This document shows positions 45,026 to 52,926 of a DNA stretch of 64,000 nucleotides, piece after piece. Position 1 is the first letter of the stretch. Every line of letters starts with the position of its first letter. The translations under genes were made by a program, and so were the position numbers. The notes below the pieces were generated by a model. That model saw only the letters and a list, made by a program, of their open reading frames with translations. It ran no database searches and was not told where the DNA came from. Source of the DNA: Bacillus sp. NTK034 (GTDB lineage: Bacteria > Bacillota > Bacilli > Bacillales > Cytobacillaceae); the NCBI RefSeq assembly GCF_017303275.1, contig NZ_JAFKOJ010000002.1, positions 248,001 through 312,000 of the forward strand, in the 5' to 3' direction.

Positions 45026-45067
45026 GGAACGACTCCCATCATTTTTTATTAATCATTGCCCTCGGTT
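44989..45067 (-). repeat. 12-bp inverted repeat spanning the start of the ZIP-like gene
   Basis: AACCGAGGGCAA (44989-45000) and its exact inverse TTGCCCTCGGTT (45056-45067) bracket 55 bases that contain the ribosome binding site (GATGGGAG) and ATG (45025). On the minus strand the second arm runs into TTTTT, so the structure also resembles a long-loop terminator. Confidence 0.6.
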
Positions 45068-45092
45068 ATTTTAAATGAAACTTGTTTATTTT

Positions 45093-45338
45093 TTATTTGA
45101 ACTCTTTCCAGTTAAGATCGCTTTCTCCTAGCAGTTCTTCAAAACTTTTATTTTTTTCGCGCAGTCTTCTTTCTTCTCTTTTTCTGCGCTCATCTTCTTC
45201 CTTCTGTTTATCTTCAGCAGCTTTTAATTCCTGCTTTTTCCCTTTTAATTGCTCCATTAAGTCCTGATTTAGCATGTCGCCGAGTGTGACTGGCTTATCG
45301 TCTTTTTTAGGCTGGGAATGGTGTTTCTTCTTTTTCAT
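45093..45338 (-). CDS. yqkE: YqkE-like small charged protein (DUF3886)
   Basis: 81 residues, extremely rich in Lys and Glu, predicted as one long helix or coiled coil (QKEEDERRKREERRLREKNK). The N-terminus MKKKKHHSQPKKDDKPVTLG and C-terminus ELLGESDLNWKEFK fit the YqkE family. No enzymatic domain; function unknown. It is likely co-transcribed with the downstream ZIP-like gene. Confidence 0.8.
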   Translation of the reverse strand: MKKKKHHSQPKKDDKPVTLGDMLNQDLMEQLKGKKQELKAAEDKQKEEDERRKREERRLREKNKSFEELLGESDLNWKEFK

Positions 45339-45415
45339 ATAAACCCCTCATCAACTAAGTTTGCCATTTATTATAACATATTTTATTATTCTTGAAGGAA
45401 TAGGCTGAATCGCTA

Positions 45416-45787
45416 TTATGGCAAAAACTCCAGAAACTCAATTCTATTTCCGAATGGATCATCAACAAAAAATCGGTTTCTTCCTTCTATAGGCGGTTCT
45501 TCCTTTATAGCTATTTTCTGCTTTTGAAGACTGCTTCTCAAGTCTTCGAGGTTTTCCACAATAAATCCAGGGTGGGCTTTTTTTGCCGGAAAGAAGCTTT
45601 CCTGCACCCCAATATGGATTTCCTGATCTCCGCATATAAACCAGCAGCCGCCGCGCTTTTGAAGATTTTCAGGCTTGGGAATTTCCTTCAGTCCAAGCTG
45701 TTCACCGTAAAATCTCCTGGCTTCATCCTCGCAGCCTTGTGGAGCAGCAAGCTGGATATGGTCGATTCCTTTAAATGAAAAACTCAT
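45416..45787 (-). CDS. VOC-family (glyoxalase-like) protein
   Basis: 123 residues with two beta-alpha-beta-beta-beta repeats. Metal-ligand-like residues occur in FKGIDHIQLAAPQG (His near 11), WFICGDQEIHIGVQE and NRIEFLEFLP (Glu at the end). Such proteins include glyoxalases, dioxygenases and resistance proteins; the short single-domain form dimerises. The substrate cannot be read. It is upstream of yqkE on the same strand, downstream of the CoA-transferase terminator. Confidence 0.82.
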   Translation of the reverse strand: MSFSFKGIDHIQLAAPQGCEDEARRFYGEQLGLKEIPKPENLQKRGGCWFICGDQEIHIGVQESFFPAKKAHPGFIVENLEDLRSSLQKQKIAIKEEPPIEGRNRFFVDDPFGNRIEFLEFLP

Positions 45788-45820
45788 TTCTTCCCCTCAT
45801 TTCCTTTGGCTGAAAATAAT

Positions 45821-45849
45821 GAAAAGCACAGCAGGCAGCTGTACTTTTC
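45821..45849 (-). terminator. Terminator of the CoA-transferase/thiolase operon
   Basis: Minus strand: GAAAAGTACAGC ... GCTGTGCTTTTC, 12 pairs with one G-U, followed by ATTATTTTC. Confidence 0.65.
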
Positions 45850-45857
45850 AAAAGATA

Positions 45858-46526
45858 TTAATAAGCTTCTGTTATAACGTTTTCATCAACTTGCAATTCA
45901 GGTTCTGTTGAATTGATTATGTCCTCGACTGTGAAGCCTTTAGCGACTTCAACAAGCTTCAAACCAGAAGCAGTGACATCGATGACTGCCCGCTCAGTGA
46001 TAATGCGGTCAACGACGTTTTTTCCTGTTAAAGGAAGGCTGCATTCTTTAAGGATTTTCGAATCACCATTTTTATTGGTGTGGTCCATGATCACGATGAT
46101 TTTATTGGCGCCATGAACCAGATCCATTGCACCGCCCATTCCCTTGATCATTTTCCCGGGAATCATCCAGTTGGCCAGATCTCCTTTTTCAGAAACCTCC
46201 ATACCGCCGAGAATTGCAATATTCACATGGCCTCCCCTGATCATCGCAAAAGATTCAGCACTATCAAAATAGGAGGACCCCGAAATTGCGGTAACTGTTT
46301 CTTTTCCTGCATTAATTAAATCCGGATCCACTTCGCTTTCCGCAGGATATGGTCCAATTCCCAGCAATCCATTTTCAGATTGAAGGACTACTTCTTTATT
46401 ATCAGAAATATAGTTTGCAACCAATGTCGGCATGCCGATTCCCAAATTCACGTAATAGCCATTTTCAATTTCTTTCTCAGCACGTCTGGCAATTTTCTCA
46501 CGGACTGCTGCTTTATCGTTACTCAT
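45858..46526 (-). CDS. scoB: 3-oxoacid CoA-transferase subunit B
   Basis: 222 residues from ATG at 46526, with AAGGAG upstream. The catalytic glutamate lies in [15 protein letters not shown] near residue 46; other motifs are [17 protein letters not shown] and [20 protein letters not shown]. It is the small subunit that carries the gamma-glutamyl-CoA intermediate. With subunit A it moves CoA from succinyl-CoA to acetoacetate (or another 3-oxoacid). It follows scoA and thiolase in one operon. Confidence 0.92.
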   Translation of the reverse strand: MSNDKAAVREKIARRAEKEIENGYYVNLGIGMPTLVANYISDNKEVVLQSENGLLGIGPYPAESEVDPDLINAGKETVTAISGSSYFDSAESFAMIRGGHVNIAILGGMEVSEKGDLANWMIPGKMIKGMGGAMDLVHGANKIIVIMDHTNKNGDSKILKECSLPLTGKNVVDRIITERAVIDVTASGLKLVEVAKGFTVEDIINSTEPELQVDENVITEAY

Positions 46527-46550
46527 GAGTCCCACTCCTTCCGTCAGTAT

Positions 46551-47240
46551 CTATTTCTTTACAGTCAGTCTTTCAATGCGCTTTTCCTGTTTTCCCTCAA
46601 CCAGCGACTGAACATAGATGCTCGGCGTATGAATATAGTTCGGATCCAATTCACCAATTTCATAAAGTGTCTCCACTTCTGCAATTGTCACTTTGCCTGC
46701 TGCTGCAATCATTGGATTGAAGTTCCGGGCAGTTTTGTGATATACAAGATTGCCCATTTTATCGCCCTTCCATGCTCTTACAAGGCTGAAGTCTGCTTTC
46801 AGTGCCTCTTCGAGGAGATATTCCTTGCCGTCAAAAACCTTGGTTTCTTTCCCCTCTGCAATCGGTGTACCTACTCCTGCCGGCGTATAAAAAGCAGGAA
46901 TGCCGGCACCGCCTGCACGGATTTTTTCCGCGAGTGTTCCTTGAGGAAGCAGCTCTACTTCAATTTCCCCTGAGAGAACCTGTCTTTCAAACTCTTTGTT
47001 TTCGCCGACATAAGATCCGACCATTTTCTTAATCTGTTTATTTTTTAAAAGCAGTCCCAGTCCCCAATCGTCAACACCGCAATTGTTCGAAATGACTGTA
47101 AGGTCCTTGACCCCTTTATCAACTAAAGCCAAAATAAGGTTTTCCGGAATTCCGCAAAGGCCGAAACCGCCAACCATTAGGACAGCACCATCGTGAATTT
47201 CCTGAACCGCTCCACTGAAGGAAGTACAAATTTTCTTCAC
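46551..47240 (-). CDS. scoA: 3-oxoacid CoA-transferase subunit A
   Basis: 229 residues from a GTG start at 47240, chosen for AAAGGAG 8 bases upstream. Family signatures are [19 protein letters not shown] near 17, [18 protein letters not shown] and [19 protein letters not shown]. It binds CoA and pairs with ScoB. It lies between thiolase and scoB, 55 bases from thiolase and 24 from scoB, so the three are expected to be one transcript. Confidence 0.92.
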   Translation of the reverse strand: MKKICTSFSGAVQEIHDGAVLMVGGFGLCGIPENLILALVDKGVKDLTVISNNCGVDDWGLGLLLKNKQIKKMVGSYVGENKEFERQVLSGEIEVELLPQGTLAEKIRAGGAGIPAFYTPAGVGTPIAEGKETKVFDGKEYLLEEALKADFSLVRAWKGDKMGNLVYHKTARNFNPMIAAAGKVTIAEVETLYEIGELDPNYIHTPSIYVQSLVEGKQEKRIERLTVKK

Positions 47241-47295
47241 TTCAATCGCTCCTTTCATTAAAATACTTATTTTTGCTAAACTTTTTTGAAGTTTT

Positions 47296-48483
47296 CTATG
47301 CAAGCTCCACCACTGTGGCTACCCCTTGGCCTCCTCCAATGCAAAGAGTCGCAAGGCCTTTCTTTGCCTGTCTTTTTTGCATCTCATGAATAAGAGTTAC
47401 CAGGATCCTTGCTCCGCTTGCGCCGATTGGATGTCCCAGTGCAATTGCTCCGCCATTTACATTCAGAATCTCCTTGTTAAAACGAAGCTCCCTGTCAACT
47501 GCGAGCGACTGGGCTGCAAATGCTTCGTTTGCTTCAATAAGCTCCAATTCATCCATGGGAACAGATGCCTTTTCAAGCGCTTTTTTTACGGCTGCAACAG
47601 GGCCAATGCCCATGATGCTTGGATCCACACCTGCACTTGCATTTCCTTTAATCGTCACTAAGGCCTTAAGCCCCAGTTCATCTGCTTTCTTTCTGCTCAT
47701 AACCAGCAATACAGCAGCCCCGTCATTAATCCCGGAAGCATTTCCGGCTGTTACGCTGCCGTCCTTCTTAAACGCCGGGCGCAAGCCTCCGAGCTTTTCA
47801 GCAGTCGTCCCTTTTTTCGGATACTCGTCTGTATCAAAAACAATCGGATTCCCTTTTCGCTGAGGAATTTCAACAGGAACGATTTCATCTTTGAATTTTC
47901 CTTCTTCAATTGCCTTTGCCGCCTTTTCCTGGCTGGCTGCGGCGAATTCGTCCTGTTCTTCCCGGCTCAGCTCGTATTTCGAGCAGAGATTCTCAGCAGT
48001 AACTCCCATATGGTAATCATTAAATGCACACCAGAGCCCGTCTGATATCATCGAATCTATAAGCTTTTGATCTCCCATTTTAAAGCCATTTCTTGCATTT
48101 TTCATTATGTAAGGAGCCTGACTCATATTCTCCATGCCGCCAGCAATCACCGCTTCAGCATCACCTGCTAAAATGGCCTGTGCAGCTAAATGAACTGCCT
48201 TCAGCCCGGAACCGCAGACCTTATTAATCGTCATTGCGGAAACGCTTTCAGGAAGACCCGCTTTAAGAGCTGCCTGCCTTGCCGGATTCTGGCCCAGACC
48301 TGCCTGCAGGACATTTCCCAGGATTACTTCATCTATCTGATCCGGTGTTACACCTGCTTTTTCAAGAGCGCCTTTTATCGCAATCGCCCCAAGTTCTGGT
48401 GCTGATACACCTTTAAGGCTTCCATTAAAACTGCCGATTGCTGTCCGGACAGCGCTGACTATTACGACCTCTGTTTGTGTCAT
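47296..48483 (-). CDS. Acetyl-CoA C-acetyltransferase (thiolase)
   Basis: 395 residues from ATG at 48483. The active-site Cys lies in [19 protein letters not shown] near 88; catalytic His in [12 protein letters not shown] and the second Cys in [11 protein letters not shown] near the C-terminus. [15 protein letters not shown] is the substrate motif. It splits acetoacetyl-CoA to two acetyl-CoA. Its placement before scoAB and opposite HMG-CoA lyase gives a complete route from HMG-CoA or acetoacetate to acetyl-CoA. Confidence 0.93.
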   Translation of the reverse strand: MTQTEVVIVSAVRTAIGSFNGSLKGVSAPELGAIAIKGALEKAGVTPDQIDEVILGNVLQAGLGQNPARQAALKAGLPESVSAMTINKVCGSGLKAVHLAAQAILAGDAEAVIAGGMENMSQAPYIMKNARNGFKMGDQKLIDSMISDGLWCAFNDYHMGVTAENLCSKYELSREEQDEFAAASQEKAAKAIEEGKFKDEIVPVEIPQRKGNPIVFDTDEYPKKGTTAEKLGGLRPAFKKDGSVTAGNASGINDGAAVLLVMSRKKADELGLKALVTIKGNASAGVDPSIMGIGPVAAVKKALEKASVPMDELELIEANEAFAAQSLAVDRELRFNKEILNVNGGAIALGHPIGASGARILVTLIHEMQKRQAKKGLATLCIGGGQGVATVVELA

Positions 48484-48570
48484 CTCTCTCATCCTTTCAA
48501 AACATCTCTCTGCTTATATTCGTGCCAAGATCCCAAAATTCCTTTTATTTTGTCAAAATTTTTATTATTC

Positions 48571-48600
48571 TTGCAATCAAAAATACTTTCCTACTACAAT
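48571..48600 (+). promoter_or_regulatory. SigA-type promoter of the HMG-CoA lyase gene
   Basis: TTGCAA (48571-48576), 18 bases, TACAAT (48595-48600), followed 26 bases later by a cre-like site. Located in the divergent gap with thiolase. Confidence 0.5.
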
Positions 48601-48626
48601 AAATTTAAGGCATATAGCAATTTTTA

Positions 48627-48640
48627 AGAAAGCGCTTACC
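48627..48640 (+). promoter_or_regulatory. cre-like site (CcpA) before HMG-CoA lyase
   Basis: AGAAAGCGCTTACC keeps the GAAAGCGCTTAC core of cre operators but differs at the two outer bases. It lies just downstream of the predicted promoter, a position where CcpA blocks transcription. Confidence 0.45.
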
Positions 48641-48676
48641 ATACACGATTTAAAATATGAAACGGGAGCTGAAAAC

Positions 48677-49585
48677 ATGACGCTGGCATTTCCAAATAAA
48701 GTAACAATTATTGAAGTGGGCCCGCGGGATGGACTGCAAAATGAAAAGTCCTTTGTACCCACGGAAGTCAAGAAAGACTTTATTAAAAGTTTAAAAAATG
48801 CAGGATTAACAGAGTTGGAGCTTACTTCATTTGTGTCTCCGAAGTGGGTCCCGCAGATGGGGGATGCAGCTGAAATTACGGCAGATTGCCTTGATGCAAA
48901 TACAAGGGATATCGTGCTGGCCCCAAACCGCAAAGGCATTGACAGGGTATATATGACTGAATGCCGGGCCGTTGCCGTTTTCGTCGGTGTAAGCAATACA
49001 TTTAATAACAAGAATATCAATAAACCCACTCAGGAAAGCATGGATGAACTAAAGCCGATTATCGGAGAACTGAAGGAGAAAGGTTACTTTGTCCGCGCCT
49101 GCATCTCTACGGCATTTCATTGCCCCTATGAAGGAGCAATCAACCCTGAAGATACAGTTGGGCTATGCCGTCAATTTGTTGACGCAGGGGCTGATGAATT
49201 AAGCGTAGCAGATACTATCGGGATGGCTGCTCCCCATGAATCGTATGGACTTTTTTCCCGTTTAAAAGAAGAGTTTCCAAATACCCTGCTGACTGCTCAT
49301 TTCCATGACACAAGAAAAATGGCCCTTACCAATATCTTTGCAGCCTTACAGGCAGGTGTCGACCGATTTGATACTTCCGCCGGAGGACTTGGCGGATGCC
49401 CATTTGCCCCTGGCGCTGCAGGCAATGCGGCAACTGAAGATGTTGTTTATATGCTTGAGCGTATGGGAATTGAAACCAATGTTAACCTTGATCAATTAAT
49501 GGAAGCGGTAAAAATTGTTCAGCCTCATCTTTCCAGGCCGATTGAAAGCACCTATTTCAGGCTGAACGCTCAAACAGTTCAATAG
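48677..49585 (+). CDS. Hydroxymethylglutaryl-CoA lyase
   Basis: 302 residues, a HMGL/DRE-TIM barrel. The start motif is TIIEVGPRDGLQNEKSFVPT (metal-binding Asp); CISTAFHCPYEGAINPED, TAHFHDTRKMALTNIFAAL and the catalytic Cys loop GLGGCPFAPGAAGNAATEDV follow, all intact. It cleaves 3-hydroxy-3-methylglutaryl-CoA to acetoacetate and acetyl-CoA, the last step of leucine degradation. The upstream steps (isovaleryl-CoA dehydrogenase, methylcrotonyl-CoA carboxylase) are not in the window. Transcribed divergently from thiolase. Confidence 0.93.
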   Translation: MTLAFPNKVTIIEVGPRDGLQNEKSFVPTEVKKDFIKSLKNAGLTELELTSFVSPKWVPQMGDAAEITADCLDANTRDIVLAPNRKGIDRVYMTECRAVAVFVGVSNTFNNKNINKPTQESMDELKPIIGELKEKGYFVRACISTAFHCPYEGAINPEDTVGLCRQFVDAGADELSVADTIGMAAPHESYGLFSRLKEEFPNTLLTAHFHDTRKMALTNIFAALQAGVDRFDTSAGGLGGCPFAPGAAGNAATEDVVYMLERMGIETNVNLDQLMEAVKIVQPHLSRPIESTYFRLNAQTVQ

Positions 49586-49701
49586 CTGCTTCTTAGGATG
49601 AATAATACGCCCTTTCTTATAGCATCTTATTAGATGAAGCAACTGCTAAAGCAGCTGACGAATTCAATTCAGCTGCAGCCTATTAGAAGGGGGATAATCC
49701 G
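49586..49701. other. Gap after HMG-CoA lyase with an inverted repeat
   Basis: GCAGCTGA (49651-49658) and TCAGCTGC (49669-49676) form an 8-bp hairpin without a T-run. It may be a weak terminator. No gene recognised before the small gene at 49702. Confidence 0.4.
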
Positions 49702-49833
49702 ATGAGCCAAAAACGCGATAAAGGATATAGCCAGAAGGGGAAGCCGAATTCCGATACAGTAAACCAGACGATTGCTGCCGAGGAATTGGAAAAAGCAATA
49801 CATCCAACTAAAAGACAAAACGCAAAGCAATGA
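49702..49833 (+). CDS. Unrecognised 43-residue hydrophilic protein
   Basis: ATG at 49702, preceded by AGAAGGGGGAT at good spacing, and followed directly by a strong terminator; both support a real gene. The sequence is highly polar: MSQKRDKGYSQKGKPNSDT, then an acidic stretch AAEELEKAI, and a basic end KRQNAK. Composition is like small acid-soluble or minor spore proteins of Bacillaceae but no family signature was recognised. It stands alone between HMG-CoA lyase and the YqkD-like gene. Confidence 0.7.
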   Translation: MSQKRDKGYSQKGKPNSDTVNQTIAAEELEKAIHPTKRQNAKQ

Positions 49834-49857
49834 GCCGCTGCATAGCGGCTTTTTTTT
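49833..49857 (+). terminator. Terminator of the 43-residue gene
   Basis: AGCCGCT-GCAT-AGCGGCT followed by seven T, starting at the stop codon. Confidence 0.9.
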
Positions 49858-49960
49858 ATGCGTAGAGCCCCTCATGAAATTTCAGCATGTCCCGGCTCAC
49901 ATCTCTGTTTTAATTTTATCCAGAATGGTAAAATAAAGAAAAAAAGATGGAGGGATGGGT

Positions 49961-50887
49961 TTGAGAAGGTTTTTACGTTATTTATTTTCCATCGTTCTCT
50001 TTCTTTCATCACTCGGCGTCTATTTTACAAATAGGCTTATGTTTATGAAAAAGAAGGAAGATGGCTATATTTTAGAAAGGGAGAAGGAGTCCGGCAGACT
50101 TGATCTTATCAAGTATGAAAGCCTGCCAAAGAGAGACGTGCTTATTCCCTCCCCATTTGGCTATAACTTAAAAGCCGTGGCTGTCGAACCACATAAAAAT
50201 AGTCGCTATATTGTTATTTCCCACGGGGTTACGGAAAATAAAATGAACTCGATTAAATATATGAACCTCTTTTTGGACCGGGGATTTAATGCGGTTATCT
50301 ATGACCATCGCCGCCACGGAGAATCTGGAGGAAGAACGACAAGTTACGGGCATTATGAAAAGTTTGATTTAAAAGCAATTGTTGATTGGCTTAAAGCCGA
50401 AAAAGGGCCAAATATTCAGATTGGCATTCATGGCGAAAGCATGGGAGCTGCTACAATGATCCTCTATGCGGGAATGCTCGAAGACGGTGCAGACTTTTAC
50501 ATCGCCGATTGCCCTTTTTCAGACTTTAAAGAGCAGCTGGCTTACCGTTTAAAAGCAGAGATGAAGCTGTCGCCAAAGCTCTTTTTGCCTGTCGCTGATC
50601 TATTTCTGCGGATGCGTGAGAAATACTCCATTGCAGATGTATCGCCTATTTCTGTTATTGAAAATATAAAGAAACCTATCCTGTTCATTCACAGTGAAAA
50701 AGACGATTTTATTTTGCCGACCATGTCCGAGGCTTTGTACGAGAAGAAAAAAGGTCCTAAACAATTTTACCTTGCTGTCAATGGGATCCATGCTCAATCC
50801 TTCAATGAAAACAGAGAAGACTATGAAAAAGTCATCGACGAGTTTTTGGATCAGTATGTCAACAGCAAAGATGCTTTATCACAATAG
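49961..50887 (+). CDS. yqkD: Membrane-anchored alpha/beta hydrolase (YqkD-like)
   Basis: 308 residues from TTG at 49961, since GGAGGG sits 6 bases upstream; an ATG at 49955 would overlap that site. An N-terminal membrane helix (YLFSIVLFLSSLGVYFTNRL) is followed by the hydrolase fold. The nucleophile elbow is GIHGESMGAATM near 150, acid in HSEKDDFILPT near 244 and His in VNGIHAQSFN near 275. HGVTENKMNSIKYM forms the oxyanion region. Substrate is unknown; related proteins are esterases or peptidases of the S9-like group. Confidence 0.85.
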   Translation: MRRFLRYLFSIVLFLSSLGVYFTNRLMFMKKKEDGYILEREKESGRLDLIKYESLPKRDVLIPSPFGYNLKAVAVEPHKNSRYIVISHGVTENKMNSIKYMNLFLDRGFNAVIYDHRRHGESGGRTTSYGHYEKFDLKAIVDWLKAEKGPNIQIGIHGESMGAATMILYAGMLEDGADFYIADCPFSDFKEQLAYRLKAEMKLSPKLFLPVADLFLRMREKYSIADVSPISVIENIKKPILFIHSEKDDFILPTMSEALYEKKKGPKQFYLAVNGIHAQSFNENREDYEKVIDEFLDQYVNSKDALSQ

Positions 50888-50919
50888 AAACAGCTGGCTT
50901 CAATGTAAGCCAGCTGTTT
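50888..50919. terminator. Terminator between yqkD and the lipoprotein gene
   Basis: AAACAGCTGGCTT / AAGCCAGCTGTTT perfect 13-bp inverted repeat with a 6-base loop between convergent genes. Confidence 0.8.
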
Positions 50920-50932
50920 CATATAAGATCCT

Positions 50933-51475
50933 CTAATTTTTCTTTTTCTTTATGATTTCCTTGCCGTCTTCAGACAGTCCTCTTGCAGTATGAAAATCTC
51001 CCATTTTAAAATAATAGCGTTTGTTTTCTTTTTTAATAATTGCCGCTTCTTCAAATTTCTCTTCCTTGCCGGCTGTTTCTACTTTTTTAATATCCCCGCT
51101 TTGAATCTCACCAAAAATTACCGGCAATCTGTTTTCTAAATTACCTTCTTTATCATAATCATAAAAAGTATCTGTATAAACGGTCATATGTTCATTCTCA
51201 TAATGTTCCCAATGGTTATGGCCTTCATTTTTCCAGCCTTTTTTGTCACTGCCTTTCAAATAGGCGGCTGCCATGGCCTCGACCTCATTGTGTCCATCAT
51301 TCTGCTGCGTTAAATACAGGAGAATAACTCCATCTTTTACTTTTTCTTTATGTAAGATTTCTTTTACATTGAATGGAATTCCATCATCAATCGCCTGGCC
51401 CATTGTTGCTGTACTGCACCCTGACAACATCAGGAAAGCTGCCAGCAGCAAAAATAACAGATAGTTCTGCTTCAT
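50933..51475 (-). CDS. Predicted lipoprotein of unknown function
   Basis: 180 residues. Signal peptide with lipobox: FLLLAAFLMLSGC, lipidated Cys near residue 20. The mature part is rich in Lys, Glu and His/Asn (EGHNHWEHYENEHMTVYTDTF) and probably beta-rich. No known domain was recognised. It is a single gene convergent with yqkD. It may be specific to this group of bacilli. Confidence 0.75.
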   Translation of the reverse strand: MKQNYLLFLLLAAFLMLSGCSTATMGQAIDDGIPFNVKEILHKEKVKDGVILLYLTQQNDGHNEVEAMAAAYLKGSDKKGWKNEGHNHWEHYENEHMTVYTDTFYDYDKEGNLENRLPVIFGEIQSGDIKKVETAGKEEKFEEAAIIKKENKRYYFKMGDFHTARGLSEDGKEIIKKKKN

Positions 51476-51616
51476 TCAAATCTCCCCCAATCAGCACTCT
51501 CTTCACCCATAATGACAAACATCTTCGTTATTCTATTTAGCCTGTAACCTTTTACTAATATATTAAAACCTTATTTTCCAGAATTTTGGAAGGGTATTTT
51601 TACCTATGTACTAATT

Positions 51617-51643
51617 AAAAAAGACCGCCATCCCATAGCGGCC
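51617..51643 (-). terminator. Terminator of yqkB
   Basis: Minus strand: GGCCGC ... GCGGTC, 6 pairs with one G-U, followed by TTTTTTAA. Confidence 0.65.
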
Positions 51644-51657
51644 GCCTGCTACATCAT

Positions 51658-51984
51658 TTATTTTGTTTTATCAATAAAGCTCATTCTCGGGTTTAAATAC
51701 TGATTCGGACTTTTTAACTGAAAGCAGTTTGCCTTCTCTGAAAAGTCTATTATCAAATCGTCATCTAAAAATACTTCCTTTGATTTTTCCACATATATGC
51801 TGCCAGTGTTCGTTTTGATTTCCCTGTCATCATCATCAAGCTCGTCAACAAGCCAGAGTGCCGTCACTCCGCTTACAACACAGCCGCAGCCATCTATATC
51901 ATACTTAAGCCTTATAAATCCATCTTTGCCGGCAATGCGTCCCGATAATTTTTCTGCCGCCAGTTCAGTTAATGCAATTTCCAT
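51658..51984 (-). CDS. yqkB: HesB/IscA-like protein YqkB
   Basis: 108 residues. The HesB-like fold is seen in the start MEIALTELAAEKLSGRI and FIRLKYDIDGCGCVVSGVTAL. A single GCGC cysteine pair is present near residue 32, but the conserved C-terminal CGCG/CxC of A-type Fe-S carriers is lacking (only one Cys near 94, ANCFQL). It is related to iron-sulphur carriers but probably not canonical. Divergent from the CDGSH gene by about 115 bases. Confidence 0.82.
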   Translation of the reverse strand: MEIALTELAAEKLSGRIAGKDGFIRLKYDIDGCGCVVSGVTALWLVDELDDDDREIKTNTGSIYVEKSKEVFLDDDLIIDFSEKANCFQLKSPNQYLNPRMSFIDKTK

Positions 51985-52100
51985 GTTTTAAAACTACCTC
52001 CCCTTTGCATATGCTGTATTTTAACACAGATAGGAATAACATGCTTCTGAAAGAGACAGTTGCTTATTCAGCCACCAAAATTGTGAAAGGATGATTGGAT

Positions 52101-52319
52101 ATGTCAAAGGCGCAGATTAAAGTAATGGATAATGGATCGTTTCGTGTAACAGGTGATGTAGAATTAATCGATATGGATGGCAATAAATTTGAAACAAAAC
52201 AAACCTTCTCCCTTTGCCGCTGCGGAAGATCCTCGAAAATCCCATTTTGTGATGGCACTCATAAAGGAACTTTTCAATCCTGTGTCCGTGCGGAGAAAGC
52301 TCTCGATGACAAGCAATAA
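52101..52319 (+). CDS. CDGSH-type iron-sulphur protein
   Basis: 72 residues from ATG at 52101 with AAAGGA 9 bases upstream. The cluster-binding signature is FSLCRCGRSSKIPFCDGTH, i.e. Cys-X-Cys, then Cys-Asp-Gly and His, which binds a [2Fe-2S] cluster by three Cys and one His. Soluble, with no membrane anchor. Bacterial CDGSH proteins are thought to act in redox or Fe-S handling. The neighbouring YqkB-like gene, also Fe-S-related, makes this context notable. Confidence 0.9.
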   Translation: MSKAQIKVMDNGSFRVTGDVELIDMDGNKFETKQTFSLCRCGRSSKIPFCDGTHKGTFQSCVRAEKALDDKQ

Positions 52320-52327
52320 GGGTGGAA

Positions 52328-52354
52328 AACGGGGACTTATCCCCGTTTTTTTTC
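52328..52354. terminator. Terminator of the CDGSH gene
   Basis: AACGGGGA-CTTA-TCCCCGTT followed by TTTTTT. The minus-strand 52-residue open frame ends inside it. Confidence 0.85.
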
Positions 52355-52495
52355 ATTTTTTATTCCTGCGGGTGTTGCTCTTTCATCCTGTACAATCCCT
52401 TGAAGCAGTTCCCGGTCCCTGTCCGTACTGTCTTCTCCGGCCCCTGGTGCGATATTAGCCATCGGCAGCTGTTCCAGTTCTTTTCCTCTAGGCAT
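52337..52495 (-). CDS. Candidate 52-residue protein downstream of the SOS cassette
   Basis: ATG at 52495 with GGAGGT 9 bases upstream; TAA at 52337. Sequence is polar: MPRGKELEQLPMANIAPGAG then EDSTDRDRELLQGIVQDER. It lies 87 bases after the YolD-like gene on the same strand and could be the third gene of the uvrX operon. The stop falls in the CDGSH terminator hairpin. I do not recognise a family; longer frames on the same DNA lack a ribosome binding site as good as this one. Confidence 0.5.
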   Translation of the reverse strand: MPRGKELEQLPMANIAPGAGEDSTDRDRELLQGIVQDERATPAGIKNEKKRG

Positions 52496-52582
52496 ATTTC
52501 ATACACCTCCCTGCTGTTAAGATGCTTCCCGCGTCCAAAAACTACCCGTTTTAAATTCATCCAGTTCAGACATCTCTATTCA

Positions 52583-52912
52583 TCAAGTGAACCGCGCATC
52601 CGCTATAGCGTTAATGGAAATATGATGAATTTCCCCAAATCGATCAACAATATGAAGCTTTTGGCCAAGTTCATCCCAATAATGGATGCTCCCGATGACG
52701 AGTTCATAATTCCTGCCCCTGTAATGAGTAAGTGTAACGCTTTTTTGAAATTCCATTGCCTCTGAAAGAATTTCATTCATATATTCAAATTTCTGCTCAT
52801 CCAATTCCCGCTCTTGCTCGTACGTATCTTCCTCTGCCCAGTCTCTTAAGAGCTTTACATGTTCCGGCAGCATCATAGAAGTCCATTTTATTCTGCCCCG
52901 ATCGCGAATCAT
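52583..52912 (-). CDS. yqjX: YolD-like protein (YqjX)
   Basis: 109 residues. The YolD-like family fold begins IRDRGRIKWTSMMLPEHVKL and continues with an Arg/Glu-rich stretch and HYRGRNYELVIGSIHYWD. YolD-like proteins are encoded next to Y-family polymerases and are thought to act with them or replace UmuD-like functions. AAGGGGG precedes the ATG. It lies 14 bases after the polymerase gene. Confidence 0.85.
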   Translation of the reverse strand: MIRDRGRIKWTSMMLPEHVKLLRDWAEEDTYEQERELDEQKFEYMNEILSEAMEFQKSVTLTHYRGRNYELVIGSIHYWDELGQKLHIVDRFGEIHHISINAIADARFT

Positions 52913-52926
52913 AAGCTGACCCCCTT

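Noticed and set aside
46380-46973. 197-codon plus-strand frame across the CoA-transferase genes
   Set aside because: Antisense shadow of scoA and scoB, which have intact catalytic motifs; no binding site or domain on this strand.
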